Source of the DNA: Casuarius casuarius
Lineage: Eukaryota > Chordata > Aves > Casuariiformes > Casuariidae
DNA length: 64,000 nt
NCBI GenBank assembly: GCA_003342895.1
Contig: PTFA01000028.1
Span: forward strand, 4,052,433 to 4,116,432
Direction: 5' to 3'
Positions 62,880-64,000 of this stretch are shown here, in pieces. A program made the position numbers and the translations under genes. Positions within the stretch are counted from its first letter, which is position 1, and each line of letters starts with the position of its first letter. The notes under the pieces were generated by a model. It was not told where the DNA came from and made no database searches. It saw nothing but the letters and a program-made list of their open reading frames with translations.

Positions 62880-63445
62880 AAAAATTTGTTGGGAATTCAT
62901 CATCAAAAGGATTCTGTTTCTTTTCAACATTCTTATCAGTGATCTGGAAGTAGGTTATAAATATTATAAGCTTGACATTATGGGATTATTTAAAGTGAGT
63001 GGAAGAGTAAATAATGAAAATAGAGTAACTGCATCACTTGGTAAAGTTGTTCCTTTCAAACAAAGTGTGGTTTCATACACCCTATCACAATGTCATGGAT
63101 CTGGAGACAAGGAATGGGATTTCTGCATGCACTGAGGTCTCTATTTGCATAATTTAGGGCATATAGTGGACAAGTACTTTCATATGAACTCCTAGGAGAT
63201 ACTGTGGCATCAAGAAGAAGGGCAGTGACTTTTACCTCTGTATGTGTTATTGTTGAGACTGCTGCTGGAAAACTGCAGTTCTGTCCTCTGCAGATTAAAA
63301 ATTTGAAGTTCACAGAAATGATTTATGAGTTGGATAATGACTTAAGATGTAAAGTCCTCAAATGTTGTGTCCTATGACACAGAGAGTTAGACAAGATAAC
63401 CTGGTTCCTTCTGACCTTAACTCTCTGAATATAAATCATAAGCGG
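62880..63445 (+). mobile_element. Old CR1 LINE: RT end to 3' end, plus strand
   Basis: Near 62915-62955 the frame reads FNILISDLEVG, the conserved RT segment FNIFIxDLxxG that immediately precedes the catalytic FADD block, which is lost here. Further on, gtggcatcaagaagaagggc (63203-63222) and gagactgctgctggaaaact-gcagttctgt (63255-63284) fit the post-RT stretch. gttagacaagataacctggt-tccttctgacctt (about 63388-63419) fits the CR1 3' end. The order is collinear with a sense CR1. Divergence is high and many indels shorten it, so it belongs to the older layer of repeats. Confidence 0.68.
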
Positions 63446-64000
63446 TGACACTAAATTCCTTGGACTGAGATACAGTGTAAATACAAAGTATATTCTCTTG
63501 CCACTCTTACTCCATTTGGTTGCACAGAGCATCCTATTCTTTCATTGTGAAGAAGAGTATGTGAGAATGCCAAAACAAACTGCCCTGCTCTTCCTGTGCC
63601 TGACTGGTGGTGATCTTAGTATAGATGGATGTCTTAACTTCAGGTTTTGGGGTTTTTTTTCTGGATTTATGTATAAATTAGAGGACAAAGGGGAAATCAT
63701 GCCAAAGCTGTGCTGATTTTCAATATCTCTTCTTTAGTCATGGCTCAGAAGAGATGAGAATATAAATATTTTTTCCAGTTGGCACTGTAGGGTTATTATC
63801 TGAAAAAACTGCACTAATATTTTTGAGTTTTGCCAGGTTAAATATAAATACTCCCTCTGGACAAGAGTGGTTTTTTTTCATAATTTGATTTTCAAATGCA
63901 GTTTCAATTTTGTTCTACTTCCGCAGGACAGATGCTAATATTTAAGTTCTGTTCTCTCACTGTTGGCCTATTGAGTCACCTTTACATCAGGACAGGTTAT
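63446..64000. other. Non-coding DNA, nothing recognised
   Basis: A short open frame at 63498-63716 (72 codons) matches no known family. No repeat is recognised. Confidence 0.55.

Overview
This window looks like non-coding DNA from a sauropsid vertebrate, most likely a bird. It is AT-rich with few CpGs. No open reading frame resembles a host protein, and the longest one (145 codons) is compatible with chance. There are no tRNA or rRNA genes, CRISPR arrays, operons or bacterial features. The recognisable repeats are almost all CR1-type LINE retrotransposons of several ages, the usual avian pattern. One fragment reads like the RT C-terminal region of a different non-LTR clade. I could not place the window in a named locus; it could be intergenic or inside a long intron.

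Layout. Positions 1-30331 hold no recognisable gene, only small tandem duplications, homopolymers, an AT-rich block and a few possible ancient repeat scraps. 30332-31190 is a 5'-truncated CR1 on the minus strand that keeps readable parts of ORF2. 34185-38330 is a cluster of dead retrotransposons: a 21-bp tandem repeat, the non-CR1 LINE relic (plus), a very old CR1-like fragment (minus), a younger avian CR1 tail (minus) directly abutting another old CR1 (minus), and an old CR1 fragment (plus). 41393-43312 is the best-preserved element: a plus-strand CR1 with ORF1 esterase-region remnants, the ORF2 endonuclease, the linker and the start of the RT region, then a jump to the ORF2 C-terminus and 3' end. 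The RT core is missing. 43313-59529 is again without genes and has a TG/TA microsatellite and a perfect short hairpin. 59530-59790 and 62880-63445 are further old plus-strand CR1 relics.

No set of genes works together here and I found no convincing new biological system. The points most worth a second look are the non-CR1 LINE relic, the RT-deleted CR1, the abutting CR1 pair of different ages, and two short splice-site-flanked open segments that transcript data could test. Repeat assignments come from recognised sequence and protein motifs, not from a database search.
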